DNA from: Salegentibacter salinarum | Lineage (GTDB): Bacteria > Bacteroidota > Bacteroidia > Flavobacteriales > Flavobacteriaceae | Direction: 5' to 3' | DNA: 64,000 nt | Assembly: GCF_900168115.1 (NCBI RefSeq) | Contig: NZ_FUZC01000014.1 | Coordinates: 1 to 64,000, forward strand | Translations under genes and position numbers: made by a program | Notes under the pieces: model-generated | Told to the model about the DNA's origin: nothing | The model's database searches: none | The model's input: only the letters and a program-made list of their open reading frames with translations | Part shown: piece after piece, positions 7,370 through 16,329 of the stretch | Position numbering within the stretch: position 1 is the stretch's first letter | Layout of the letters: the number at the start of each line of letters is the position of its first letter

Positions 7370-9013
7370 ATGAAGTTTTTTAAATTTTTAATGCTTTTTG
7401 TTTTTGTTTTTTTTATTTCCTGCGGGGATGACAAAAACAGGGAGCCCGGAATTGAAACTACTAAAGAGGAAGAAGCAGAAGTCATTGAAAAACTCGCTTC
7501 AGCCGATTTAATTGCCAAAAAATTTCCGGGGATTTCTAATTCGGTAGGAAATATTGATTTACAGCACGCTAATTTGCTGGATTCTATTTATTCAAAAAGG
7601 GATTATACCCCAATCTGGACCGAAAGAGCCCTGCGTGAAGATCTCTACCGAAGCATTGAAAGAGCCACTGAAGACGGCCTGGAACCCGAAGATTATCATT
7701 TAACTTATCTACAAAATTCACTCGCTAATTTATCGCAGTTAGATGATGAAGAACTCAGCCTAACCGAAATTATTCTTACCGATGCTTTTTTTGGCCTTGC
7801 TTCGGATTATAATTCGGGTAAGTTGAATCCCAAAGAAATTTATAGCATTTGGGGGGTTGAAAATAATATAATTGATCTTCCCGGGCTTTTAAATTATGGA
7901 GTTCAGCAGAACAATATCATTGCGGCAATAGATTCAGTTGTTCCTAAACACGAAGTTTATAAAGGACTGAAACGCTCTTTAAAAGAATACCGAAAGCTTG
8001 CTGAAAACGGAGAAAATCCCACGATAATTTCCGAAGAAGGGGAAAGTATTAAAGCCGATGAAAAGGATGACCGCATTCCTAATATAAAACGCCGCTTAAA
8101 AGAATTGGGATATTGGGATAAAGAGATTGTGGATACTGCAACAGTATACGATGAACCGCTACAAGAAGCGGTAAAGCAATACCAGGAAAAATATGGAATA
8201 GAAACAGATGGTGTGATTGGGGGCGGCACAATAAAGACCCTGAATAAAACTTATCAGGATCGCCTGGAACAAATACTCGTAAACCTGGAACGCTGGCGCT
8301 GGTATCCTAAAGATTTAGGCGATCAACATATTGTAGTGAATATTGCGAATTACCGGTTACATTTTGTTAGAAATGGAGATACCGTGGCTACGCATCGTAC
8401 AATGGTTGGTACTGAAGCCCGAAAGACCCCGGTTTTTTCCGATGAAGTAGAACATATAGTTTACAATCCTACCTGGACTATCCCTCCTACTATTAAAAGT
8501 AGAGATGTAATTCCTTCAGCAAAAAATGATTCCGATTATATTTCCCGAAAAAACTACAGCATTTTTAATCGCAGCGGACAGCGATTATCTGCACGTGAGG
8601 TTGACTGGTCTTCTTCTGAAGTAAAAAGCTATACTTTTAGGCAGGAAGCGGGGCCGGCGAATCCGCTTGGGTTGGTTAAGATTATTTATCCTAATAAATA
8701 TATGATCTATTTGCACGACACACCTTCAAAATCGCTTTTCAACAAAAATTTACGGGCGCAAAGTTCGGGTTGTGTTAGGGTACAGGATGTTTTAGAGCTG
8801 GCAAAAATGTTGCTTAGCGATCAGCCCGAATACGATGATGAAAAGATTAAGAAAATCCTTGATTCCGGTAAAACCACCACTATTAAGATCACACAAAAAG
8901 TGAAAGTACATCATCTTTACTGGACGGCCTGGAACGAAAATGGCAGCACCCGTTTTGCAGAAGATATCTACAAAAGAGATGCTGCCATTTATAAATTACT
9001 TACTGCGAATTAA
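7370..9013 (+). CDS. Murein L,D-transpeptidase, YcbB/LdtD type lipoprotein
   Basis: Makes 3-3 cross-links in peptidoglycan. The 547-residue product has a lipoprotein signal with lipobox FISC (Cys18), an N-terminal scaffold domain, and a peptidoglycan-binding domain (RRLKELGYWD...TDGVIGGGTIKTLN, about 240-290). The YkuD domain carries its catalytic Cys468 in SSGCVRV, with HDTP shortly before. The ATG at 7370 is chosen over that at 7352 because it gives a compact signal peptide. Its stop codon abuts the stop of the convergent gene 9014-9757 with no base between them. That neighbour is a second L,D-transpeptidase family member. Confidence 0.93.
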   Translation: MKFFKFLMLFVFVFFISCGDDKNREPGIETTKEEEAEVIEKLASADLIAKKFPGISNSVGNIDLQHANLLDSIYSKRDYTPIWTERALREDLYRSIERATEDGLEPEDYHLTYLQNSLANLSQLDDEELSLTEIILTDAFFGLASDYNSGKLNPKEIYSIWGVENNIIDLPGLLNYGVQQNNIIAAIDSVVPKHEVYKGLKRSLKEYRKLAENGENPTIISEEGESIKADEKDDRIPNIKRRLKELGYWDKEIVDTATVYDEPLQEAVKQYQEKYGIETDGVIGGGTIKTLNKTYQDRLEQILVNLERWRWYPKDLGDQHIVVNIANYRLHFVRNGDTVATHRTMVGTEARKTPVFSDEVEHIVYNPTWTIPPTIKSRDVIPSAKNDSDYISRKNYSIFNRSGQRLSAREVDWSSSEVKSYTFRQEAGPANPLGLVKIIYPNKYMIYLHDTPSKSLFNKNLRAQSSGCVRVQDVLELAKMLLSDQPEYDDEKIKKILDSGKTTTIKITQKVKVHHLYWTAWNENGSTRFAEDIYKRDAAIYKLLTAN

Positions 9014-9757
9014 TTAATTCAGCAGGGAAGAATTATTCAAATAATTATTATCGTTTTTGTGAATATATACTACAGATTCTTCTTTAATAGTATCTATCAC
9101 ATCTTTAGCGATTGTATTTGGTACTGCAGGACAACCGTAGCTTCTTCCTAATCTTCCTAACCTATCTATAAAATTAGGCTCAGCATAATCTGCCCCATGG
9201 ATTACCACATAACGCTTTCGTGCGTTGCTGTTAAAGCCTTTTTCCATTCCATCGATAAAAAGCGATAATCCGTTTTTACCATAATAAGTTTCAGCGGTAA
9301 CGTAAAATCCCAGAGAACTTTGCAGGGAATTCACGGTGTTAGAAAATTTGGTTGCAAATTCACCCCCGGTATTCTTTCCGTGGGAAACATAAGTATTAAA
9401 TAATACTTCTTTAGTTTCCATATTCATAATCCACATACGTTTTTGGGTAGAAGAAAGTCCGAAATCTATCACGGTAAGTATTTTCTTTCCTACTTTTCCT
9501 TTTTCTTCAAGTTGGTCATAGCCTTTCATAGCTTTTTCGAAAACAGGCTTTGCAGGAATACTGCTATTGTTGGTAGAGAACTCGCTGTATAGATCAGCGA
9601 CCTTAGTTTCAAAACTTGTTTTAGTATTATCTTCAAACACCGGCGAAGTGACTGCCGCTATTTCTGAATTTTCAAGGTTGGAATCTAAATTATCTGTAGT
9701 TGTAAATGCAAAAGAGAAGGTTAATACAGCAAATACAGTCAGAATTCTATAAATCAT
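9014..9757 (-). CDS. L,D-transpeptidase catalytic domain family protein (YkuD_2 type)
   Basis: A 247-residue exported protein with an N-terminal signal peptide (hydrophobic 3-20). The C-terminal domain holds VVIHGADYAEP and GRLGRSYGCPAVPN, the His and Cys motifs of the YkuD_2 family. The region before it (FGLSSTQKRMWIMNMET, then FNTYVSHGKNTGG) is also typical. A periplasmic role in peptidoglycan remodelling is expected from the family. It is tail-to-tail with the YcbB-type enzyme, but the two do not share a transcript. Confidence 0.88.
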   Translation of the reverse strand: MIYRILTVFAVLTFSFAFTTTDNLDSNLENSEIAAVTSPVFEDNTKTSFETKVADLYSEFSTNNSSIPAKPVFEKAMKGYDQLEEKGKVGKKILTVIDFGLSSTQKRMWIMNMETKEVLFNTYVSHGKNTGGEFATKFSNTVNSLQSSLGFYVTAETYYGKNGLSLFIDGMEKGFNSNARKRYVVIHGADYAEPNFIDRLGRLGRSYGCPAVPNTIAKDVIDTIKEESVVYIHKNDNNYLNNSSLLN

Positions 9758-10146
9758 ACACGTTGTTTTAAATTAATGTTCTGTTAATTTATTCCAAATG
9801 TGATGCCAACATACAAAATATTTCGGTTAATTAAATTTTTTAGGCCTGAGAATACAAATTTTAACATTTATAGGCTTATAAATCTAAACTTCAGCATATT
9901 ATCGTTTCACTTTGGGGTATTTCAAAAACGCAGTATTTATAAAAAAAGTATTCCAGAGTATGGCTAAGAATGTTAAAATTTTAAAATAATTTTTCTGATA
10001 GAAGATTTCAACTTTTATGTAAATGAAAAATTAGAGGAAATACTTCAAAAATTGGCTCAGCTTCTATATTTAATAAAAGATTAGGGAGTGTGCATTTAGC
10101 ATACCACCAATTTGTTTTTATCTTTATGCTCAAATTAACTAATATT
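9758..10146. other. Intergenic region between two divergent genes, no gene seen
   Basis: The 389 bp are strongly AT-rich. Open frames in the region are short and unlike proteins. It must hold the divergent promoters of the YkuD_2 gene and gpmI, but no clean TAnnTTTG box stands out; TATCTTTA near 10123 is the closest for gpmI. Confidence 0.5.
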
Positions 10147-11664
10147 ATGAATAAGAAAGTTCTACTAATGATTTTAGACGGCTGGGGAATCACGCAAAAC
10201 CCCGACGTATCAGCTATTGCCAAAGCAAAAACTCCTTTTATGGATAGTATCCTGGAAAAATACCCGCACGCCGAATTGCGCACTGACGGGATGCAGGTTG
10301 GACTTCCGGAAGGACAAATGGGAAATAGTGAAGTAGGACATATGAATCTTGGCGCCGGCCGAATTGTTTACCAGGATTTGGTAAAAATAAATATGGCGGT
10401 TGAAAAGAACACATTAAAAGACGAGCCTGTTTTAGAAGAGGCTTTTAATTATGCGATAAAGAACAACAAACCCATTCATTTTATGGGGCTTTTAAGTGAT
10501 GGTGGAGTGCATTCGCACATCAATCATTTAAAAGGATTGCTTTCGGCTGCAGAAGAATTTGGAGTAAAAGAAAAATACGTTCACGCTTTTACCGATGGTC
10601 GTGATGTAGACCCACATTCGGGAAAAGGTTTTATTGAAGAAATTGAAGAACATTTGGCAAAAACCAATGGAAAACTTGCTTCAGTTATAGGGCGTTATTT
10701 CGCGATGGACCGTGACAAACGCTGGGAAAGAGTTAAAAAAGCATACGATCTTATTGTAAAAGGTGAAGGAGCCAAAAGCACCAATGCTGCTGAAACCATT
10801 GCCAAAAGTTACAAAAATAAGGTAAGTGATGAGTTTATTGAACCAATTGTAATGACCAACGAGGCCGGCGAGCCCGTTGCAACTCTAAAAGAGAAGGAAG
10901 TTGTTATCTTTTTCAACTTTAGAACTGATAGAGGGCGACAACTTACCCAAGCCTTAACCCAGGACGATTTTCCTGAATATAATATGAAGAAATTACCCTT
11001 GTATTATGTAACGGTAACTAAATATGACGATAGTTTTGAGGGTATAAACGTAGTTTTCAAAAAAGATAATATTAAATCTACTTTGGGCGAGGTCCTGGAA
11101 TATATGGGTAAAAAGCAAATTAGAATTGCTGAAACCGAAAAATATCCCCACGTAACTTTCTTCTTTAGTGGTGGCCGGGAAAAACCATTTAAAGGCGAAA
11201 AACGTTTAATGTGCAGTTCTCCAAAAGTAGCCACATACGATCTTCAGCCAGAAATGAGCGCTTTTGAAATTAGGGATAAAATTATTCCTGAACTTAAAGA
11301 AGAGTCGGCAGATTTTATTTGTCTGAATTTCGCAAATCCAGATATGGTTGGCCACACCGGAGTTTTTGATGCAGCAGTAAAGGCCGTTGAAACCGTAGAT
11401 TCCTGTGCTAAAGATGTAGCTGAAGCAGCGTTAGAAAATGATTATTCGGTTTTAATAATTGCAGATCACGGGAATAGTGAGATTATGATTAACGAAGACG
11501 GTAGTCCGAACACGGCACATACCACCAGCCCGGTTCCGTTGATTTTACTGGATAAAGACGTAAAGTCTATTAAAAGTGGTAAGTTGGGGAACATCGCACC
11601 GACTATCTTAAAGCTAATGGGTATAGATCAGCCGGAAATGATGACTGAGGACCCACTAATTTAA
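10147..11664 (+). CDS. gpmI: 2,3-bisphosphoglycerate-independent phosphoglycerate mutase
   Basis: Interconverts 3- and 2-phosphoglycerate in glycolysis, using Mn2+. The 505-residue protein begins MNKKVLLMILDGWGI and has the phosphoserine site Ser61 in MGNSEVGHMNLGAGR. The metal-binding motifs FANPDMVGHTG and ADHGNSE are present, as is NTAHTTSPVP near the C-terminus. The ATG at 10147 is preferred over an upstream in-frame ATG at 10090 because the family always begins just before the DGWG motif. The thioredoxin-like gene follows 7 nt after the stop. Confidence 0.97.
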   Translation: MNKKVLLMILDGWGITQNPDVSAIAKAKTPFMDSILEKYPHAELRTDGMQVGLPEGQMGNSEVGHMNLGAGRIVYQDLVKINMAVEKNTLKDEPVLEEAFNYAIKNNKPIHFMGLLSDGGVHSHINHLKGLLSAAEEFGVKEKYVHAFTDGRDVDPHSGKGFIEEIEEHLAKTNGKLASVIGRYFAMDRDKRWERVKKAYDLIVKGEGAKSTNAAETIAKSYKNKVSDEFIEPIVMTNEAGEPVATLKEKEVVIFFNFRTDRGRQLTQALTQDDFPEYNMKKLPLYYVTVTKYDDSFEGINVVFKKDNIKSTLGEVLEYMGKKQIRIAETEKYPHVTFFFSGGREKPFKGEKRLMCSSPKVATYDLQPEMSAFEIRDKIIPELKEESADFICLNFANPDMVGHTGVFDAAVKAVETVDSCAKDVAEAALENDYSVLIIADHGNSEIMINEDGSPNTAHTTSPVPLILLDKDVKSIKSGKLGNIAPTILKLMGIDQPEMMTEDPLI

Positions 11665-11671
11665 TTTTAAA

Positions 11672-12205
11672 ATGGTTAATAAAGTATTATTACTTTTTTT
11701 GGGATTTTCAGTAATTTCAGGAGAGGTTTCAGATGAAAAATCTATTATAGAAAATAAAAATTCAGCAGAAATCCTTATAGGTGAATTCACTCAGGCCGAT
11801 TTGGAAAAAGCACCGCATTCCCGGTGGTTCACTCCCGGTTATGAAAATTACAAGCCTAAAAAAGAAGCTTTAGTAAGTATTAAAAAGAATATTCACGATT
11901 ATGAAATTCTTCTGTTTATGGGAACCTGGTGTGGTGATAGCCGTTACGAAATCCCAAAGTTTTTTAGGCTTTTAGATGAAGTTGATTTTAATAGAAAAAA
12001 TCTCAAGAATATTGCTGTAAACCGGGCTAAAAAAGCTCCCGGAGATTTGGATGAAGAATACAAAGTTCATCGTGTTCCTACCATTATTTTTCTGAAAGAT
12101 GGAAAGGAAGTGAACAGGTTTGTAGAGTATTCTATAGAAAGCCTCGAAGAAGATATCGCTAAAATAGTTGAAGGAAAAGAATACACAGATCCCTATTCTG
12201 AATAA
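11672..12205 (+). CDS. Thioredoxin-family protein with a monothiol CGDS site
   Basis: A 177-residue thioredoxin-fold protein. The active-site region is GTWCGDSRYEIP (Cys87-Gly-Asp-Ser90), so the resolving cysteine is replaced by Ser. The cis-proline motif RVPTIIFLKDGKE is intact. A hydrophobic N-terminus of about 17 residues suggests export, though the signal is weak. A CxxS site cannot run the normal dithiol cycle; it would fit a mixed-disulfide or glutaredoxin-like role, which is inference. It probably shares a transcript with gpmI. Confidence 0.82.
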   Translation: MVNKVLLLFLGFSVISGEVSDEKSIIENKNSAEILIGEFTQADLEKAPHSRWFTPGYENYKPKKEALVSIKKNIHDYEILLFMGTWCGDSRYEIPKFFRLLDEVDFNRKNLKNIAVNRAKKAPGDLDEEYKVHRVPTIIFLKDGKEVNRFVEYSIESLEEDIAKIVEGKEYTDPYSE

Positions 12206-12242
12206 AGAGACACTTCCGAAGTTAAAATTCGGTAAATCTTAC

Positions 12243-12250
12243 TAATTTTG
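12243..12250 (+). promoter_or_regulatory. -7 box upstream of the HAD-family gene
   Basis: TAATTTTG matches TAnnTTTG. Only 4 nt separate it from the ATG at 12255, so transcription should start at or very near the start codon, giving a leaderless or nearly leaderless mRNA. Confidence 0.6.
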
Positions 12251-12254
12251 CGTT

Positions 12255-12662
12255 ATGCCCCATACTTTAACCATTGCAGTAGATTTTGACGGAACTATTG
12301 TAGAAAATAAATTTCCGGAGATAGGGAAACCAAGGCTTTTTGCTTTTGAAACCCTTAAAAAACTTCAGGAGGATGGGCACCGATTGATTTTATGGACATA
12401 TCGGGCTGAGGATAAACTGGAGGAAGCAGTGAAATTTTGCGAAAAGCGAGGAATTCACTTTTACGCAGTTAACAAAAGTTACCCTGAAGAAGTTTTTGAA
12501 GAAAATATTAGTCGTAAGATCCTGGCCGATATTTTTATAGACGATCGCAATATAGGCGGGATGTGGGGTTGGGGAGAGATTTACCAAAGATTGAAAGACA
12601 GAGCTATAATTAGAGAAAATAAAAAGCAAAAGAAGAAATTCGGTTTTTTTGGCCGATTTTAA
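12255..12662 (+). CDS. HAD-superfamily protein of the BT0820 type
   Basis: A 135-residue protein with the HAD nucleophile motif DFDGTIVEN (Asp10, Asp12) and the later acidic motif DIFIDDRNIGG near residue 95. It has no large cap domain, so it is a minimal HAD fold; size and motifs recall BT0820 of Bacteroides thetaiotaomicron. The substrate is unknown. The C-terminus is very basic (KKQKKKFGFFGRF). It has its own near-leaderless promoter and lies 9 nt before map. Confidence 0.82.
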   Translation: MPHTLTIAVDFDGTIVENKFPEIGKPRLFAFETLKKLQEDGHRLILWTYRAEDKLEEAVKFCEKRGIHFYAVNKSYPEEVFEENISRKILADIFIDDRNIGGMWGWGEIYQRLKDRAIIRENKKQKKKFGFFGRF

Positions 12663-12671
12663 ATTCAGTAT

Positions 12672-13496
12672 ATGATAATTACCAAAAACCCTGAAGAAAT
12701 TGAACTGATGCGCGAAAGCGCACTAATCGTGTCTAAAACGCTGGGAATGCTTGCACCCCATATTAAACCCGGCGTAACTACTTTAGAGTTAGATAAAATG
12801 GCCGAGGAGTTTATTCGTGATCACGGTGCTGAACCGGGTTTTTTGGGAATGTACGATTTTCCGAACTCACTTTGTATGAGTCCTAATGCGCAGGTAGTAC
12901 ACGGGATTCCTAATGATAAACCTTTAGAAGAAGGCGATATTATCTCTATAGATTGTGGCGCTTTAAAAAACGGATTTTACGGTGATCACGCTTATACTTT
13001 TGAAGTTGGCGAGGTAAAAGCGGAAGTCAAAGACCTTTTAAAAGCCACCAAAGAATCGCTTTATGTTGGCATCAGGGAATTTAAAATTGGTAACCGTGTG
13101 GGTGATGTAGGTTATGCCATTCAAAAATATACTGAAGATAGAGGCTATGGCGTAGTGAGAGAATTGGTAGGTCACGGATTGGGTGCAAAGATGCACGAAG
13201 ATCCCGAAATGCCCAACTATGGAAAACGCGGTCGTGGGAAGAAATTTATAGAAGGCATGGTTGTGGCCATTGAACCTATGATAAACCTGGGCACCAGAAG
13301 AATAAAGCAATTGCCAGACGGGTGGACCATCTTAACTGCAGATAACAAACCTAGCGCTCATTTTGAACATGATGTAGCCCTAATAGACGGTAAACCACAA
13401 TTATTATCTACCTTCGGTTATATTTATGAAGCTTTAGGAATTGTGAGTGAGGAAGAAGATGAGTTTAAAGCCCAGGTGTATGGTAAAGAAATTTAG
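12672..13496 (+). CDS. map: Type I methionine aminopeptidase
   Basis: Removes the initiator Met from nascent proteins. The 274-residue enzyme shows all five metal ligands of the family: Asp94 (SIDCGA), Asp105 (GDHAYTF), His168 (VGHGLG), Glu201 (AIEPMI) and Glu232 (FEHDVA). There is no N-terminal zinc finger, so it is the short bacterial type. The last 17 nt overlap the start of the HNH-like gene. Confidence 0.96.
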   Translation: MIITKNPEEIELMRESALIVSKTLGMLAPHIKPGVTTLELDKMAEEFIRDHGAEPGFLGMYDFPNSLCMSPNAQVVHGIPNDKPLEEGDIISIDCGALKNGFYGDHAYTFEVGEVKAEVKDLLKATKESLYVGIREFKIGNRVGDVGYAIQKYTEDRGYGVVRELVGHGLGAKMHEDPEMPNYGKRGRGKKFIEGMVVAIEPMINLGTRRIKQLPDGWTILTADNKPSAHFEHDVALIDGKPQLLSTFGYIYEALGIVSEEEDEFKAQVYGKEI

Positions 13497-14043
13497 AGGT
13501 GAAATTTGGAAAAGACTTCATAAAGAAGAATGGCAGGACCGTTTTGTTTATGATGTTTCCAATTATGGCAGAATAATTAGCTATGTGCAAAATCCTGAAG
13601 GGGAATTAATAAATGGCGGTCGCACTAACGGGTACACCAGTTTCTCGCCAAGGCTTCAAAATGGAAAACACAAAGCTTACTACGTTCACCGCATTGTGGC
13701 CGAACTTTTTCTTGACAAGAAAGAGGACGATAAATTCGTAATACATAAGAATTTTAAAAAAGACGACAATCGCTTAGAGAATCTTGCCTGGACCACCCAG
13801 GAAGAATGGGTAAAACACCAACACAACAGTCCCGGAGTTAAGGAAAATAAGCGCAAAAGAAAATTGAGACGTGTTGTTACTTATTCTAAACTTACCTATG
13901 CTCAAGCTGTAATATTAAAAAAGAAACTTTTAGATCCAAAAAGGAAAACCAGGATCAAGGTTTTAGCTAAACAATTTGGAGTTTCGGAAATGCAACTTTA
14001 CCGAATTAAATCTGGTGAAAACTGGGGCGATATTAAAGTCTGA
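13480..14043 (+). CDS. HNH/NUMOD4-like protein with C-terminal helix-turn-helix
   Basis: A 187-residue basic protein. The N-terminal part (EEWQDRFVYDVSNYGRIIS) is like NUMOD4, a DNA-binding module of homing endonucleases. YVHRIVAELFL and then HKNFKKDDNRLENLAW correspond to an HNH_3 core in which the first Asn of the usual NNRVENL is Asp. The C-terminal region (LAKQFGVSEMQLYRIKSGENW) looks like a helix-turn-helix. The ATG at 13480, inside the end of map, is chosen over an in-frame start at 13447 because it removes most of the overlap. No intron or intein surrounds it; it sits in a housekeeping cluster and may have been domesticated. Confidence 0.68.
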   Translation: MVKKFRGEIWKRLHKEEWQDRFVYDVSNYGRIISYVQNPEGELINGGRTNGYTSFSPRLQNGKHKAYYVHRIVAELFLDKKEDDKFVIHKNFKKDDNRLENLAWTTQEEWVKHQHNSPGVKENKRKRKLRRVVTYSKLTYAQAVILKKKLLDPKRKTRIKVLAKQFGVSEMQLYRIKSGENWGDIKV

Positions 14044-14062
14044 ACCGCGTTAGCAAATTTTA

Positions 14063-14827
14063 ATGAGTAAGCTTTTTAAAGTAGTTTTAAACACCCTTCC
14101 AAGACCATTGCTTATCAGGTTAAGTTATTGGGTAAAACCTTTCTTTAAATATGCGTTGCGTGGGAATAAATATTCCGATCCTATTGATGGGAGAAGCTTT
14201 TCTAAATTTTTACCTTACGGATATATAAACCAGCGGGAGAATGTACTCTCTCCTTCTACCCTTTCTCTTGAACGGCACCGATTACTCTGGCTATATCTTA
14301 AAAATGAAACTGAATTTTTCAGTAAAAATCTTAAGGTATTACATTTTGCTCCTGAACAGGCTTTTTATAAGCGCTTTAAAAAACTAAAAAACCTGGCTTA
14401 CACTACCACCGATCTTAATTCACCTTTAGCCGATGTAAAGGCTGATATTTGCGATTTACCTTTTGAAGCAAATAAATTCGATTTTATTCTCTGCAACCAC
14501 GTTTTAGAACATATTCCCGATGATACTAAAGCGATTCAGGAACTATACCGCATTCTAAAACCCGGCGGCACGGCAATTTTGCAAATTCCGCAAGATTTAA
14601 ACAGGGAACAAACCTTTGAAGATGATTCCATAACCGACCGAAAAGAGCGAGAACGAATTTTTGGCCAATATGACCACGTTAGAATCTACGGCAGGGATTA
14701 TTTTGAAAAATTACGAAGTGTAGGATTTAAGGTAGAAGAAGTAAATTATACTGAAAATTTATCTCCAGAAGAAATCAACAAATATCGACTGGCTAAAGGG
14801 GAAGTGATACCGGTTTGTTATAAATGA
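14063..14827 (+). CDS. Class I SAM-dependent methyltransferase
   Basis: A 254-residue protein whose central part is a Methyltransf_11 domain: LKVLHFAPEQAFYKRF (motif I variant without the usual GxGxG), TTDLNSPLADVKADICDLP, FDFILCNHVLEHIPDD and YRILKPGGTAILQIP. The N-terminal 80 residues are basic. The substrate is not recognisable; size and motifs recall methyltransferases of surface polysaccharide loci, but no such genes are nearby. It follows the HNH-like gene after 19 nt. Confidence 0.82.
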   Translation: MSKLFKVVLNTLPRPLLIRLSYWVKPFFKYALRGNKYSDPIDGRSFSKFLPYGYINQRENVLSPSTLSLERHRLLWLYLKNETEFFSKNLKVLHFAPEQAFYKRFKKLKNLAYTTTDLNSPLADVKADICDLPFEANKFDFILCNHVLEHIPDDTKAIQELYRILKPGGTAILQIPQDLNREQTFEDDSITDRKERERIFGQYDHVRIYGRDYFEKLRSVGFKVEEVNYTENLSPEEINKYRLAKGEVIPVCYK

Positions 14828-14865
14828 AAAAATAAATTTGACTTCAAAAAAAAGAAAAACATTTA

Positions 14866-16261
14866 CTAATCACTAAAATCACCCTTTAGTACTTTTTCAA
14901 TTGCAAGGTCTGAAAATTTATTATTTGAATAGAAACTTTTATAAAATTTAAACCTTTCCGTGGGATAATTTAATTCGTAATCTACTGGAACCCCTTCTTT
15001 TTCGTAAGGACGCCCTTCCCTATCCATATAAACTTCATTAGAGAGACTATATTCCCAGCCAATGGGAAGTTTTTTCCATAATATTTCTGAAAAGATTCCT
15101 GCACTTTTCGTACCCAGAATTTCGATATTAGAATACCTAAGGGAACCAAGCGCAAAAATTTCGGCAGCACTAGCGGTTACAGGACTTATTAATAAGTAGA
15201 TTTTCTTAGGATTCTTTGTTTCTGGTTTTAAAGAAATTTTTTGAGCAGGTGTAAATCCATTTTCAATCCTTGCTTTTATTTTTATTATCTCTTTTTCTTC
15301 TGAAACAAAATAGCTTAACAACCTTAAGGCAACCGTTTCATATCCGCCGCCATTAAACCTAAGGTCTACTACCACTGAATCGTTATCTTTTAAATCAATG
15401 AGCACCTTTTTCATAATCCGGTTAATCCCGTTAATTTCATCCTGAAACTGCTCCAAAGGTTCTGCTGAGTATTTGCTCAGGTTATAAATACTATCAAATT
15501 TAGCGGTGTTTTGATATTCTTTTGGAACGTAATTCGCAAAATCATTCATATCGCTTATTCTTATATAACCAATATTAGAATCTTGCACACTACCCCATTT
15601 TATTACCCCGTTATTATAAGAATTTATTTCTTTCAGGTAGATTGAGTCTATTGCGGAAACTATGTGGTCTTTGGTAATTGAGCTTTCAACCGACTTAGAT
15701 TTTGACTGATTTTCCAAAATTGAATCTGGAATTTCAAGGTTTATATGTCCATCCTTGAATTTTCCTATTATCTCCTGCAGAACTAAAGCAAATTCGCGCT
15801 TAGTCTTTAGTTTTTTAACTTTTGGCAAGTAGTTATTATATACTTTTTGCCAGTTTAAATTTCTTTCTTCAAAAAAGGCATAATTTTTATCGAAGGTTTC
15901 CCAAAATGCCTTAAAATTGGTTTCGAAAGATTTTTCTTTTTTAGTGTTTCTCCGCCTACATGTTTCCGGTAATTCTTTAGTCCTTTTAAACCTATAATCT
16001 ACAATCCCTCCCGGATTCAAAATTAAGTGGTCGGCCGTGCTTTTTACAATCTTAAACCTTCCGGTAAATTTCCCCTCTACCAAAGTTGCGCACTCATATT
16101 TATCATTATTAAAATAGGAATAAGTAGAATCTTCAATTTTTTAAAATTCTATCGTAACCCTCCTGAATCCACACTGTATTTTTTAAGCTATCGGAAATTT
16201 GAGAATAGAGATTTATTCCGGAAAATATGAAAACAAGAAGGCATAATCTTTTAAATAACAT
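14866..16261 (-). pseudogene. S41-family peptidase gene with a single-base frameshift
   Basis: The long intact part (14866-16083, 405 codons) is an S41/C-terminal processing peptidase with PDZ-less layout: VVDLRFNGGGYETVALRLL, KIYLLISPVTASAAEIFALGSL (catalytic Ser in TASAAEI) and GTKSAG. It has no proper start. Upstream, an ATG at 16261 begins a clear signal peptide (MLFKRLCLLVFIFSG) that runs to ...GYDRILKN and then hits TGA. Removing one base from the run of six T at 16137-16142 (plus strand) joins both parts as DRILK-IEDSTYSYF without a break. Either a real inactivating frameshift, phase variation at a short homopolymer, or a sequencing error. Confidence 0.8.
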
Positions 16262-16329
16262 CAAAAAGGTTTTAATAAAGACAATTCAAATTATTGTTTG
16301 TTACTAATTACTAAGCGGAATGCTAATAT

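Noticed and set aside
10090-10146. Upstream in-frame extension of gpmI
   Set aside because: The family begins directly before the DGWG motif; the extra 19 residues are unlike any signal or domain.
16027-16230. Plus-strand frame of 67 codons at the S41 gene start
   Set aside because: It is antisense to the reconstructed signal-peptide region of the broken peptidase gene.
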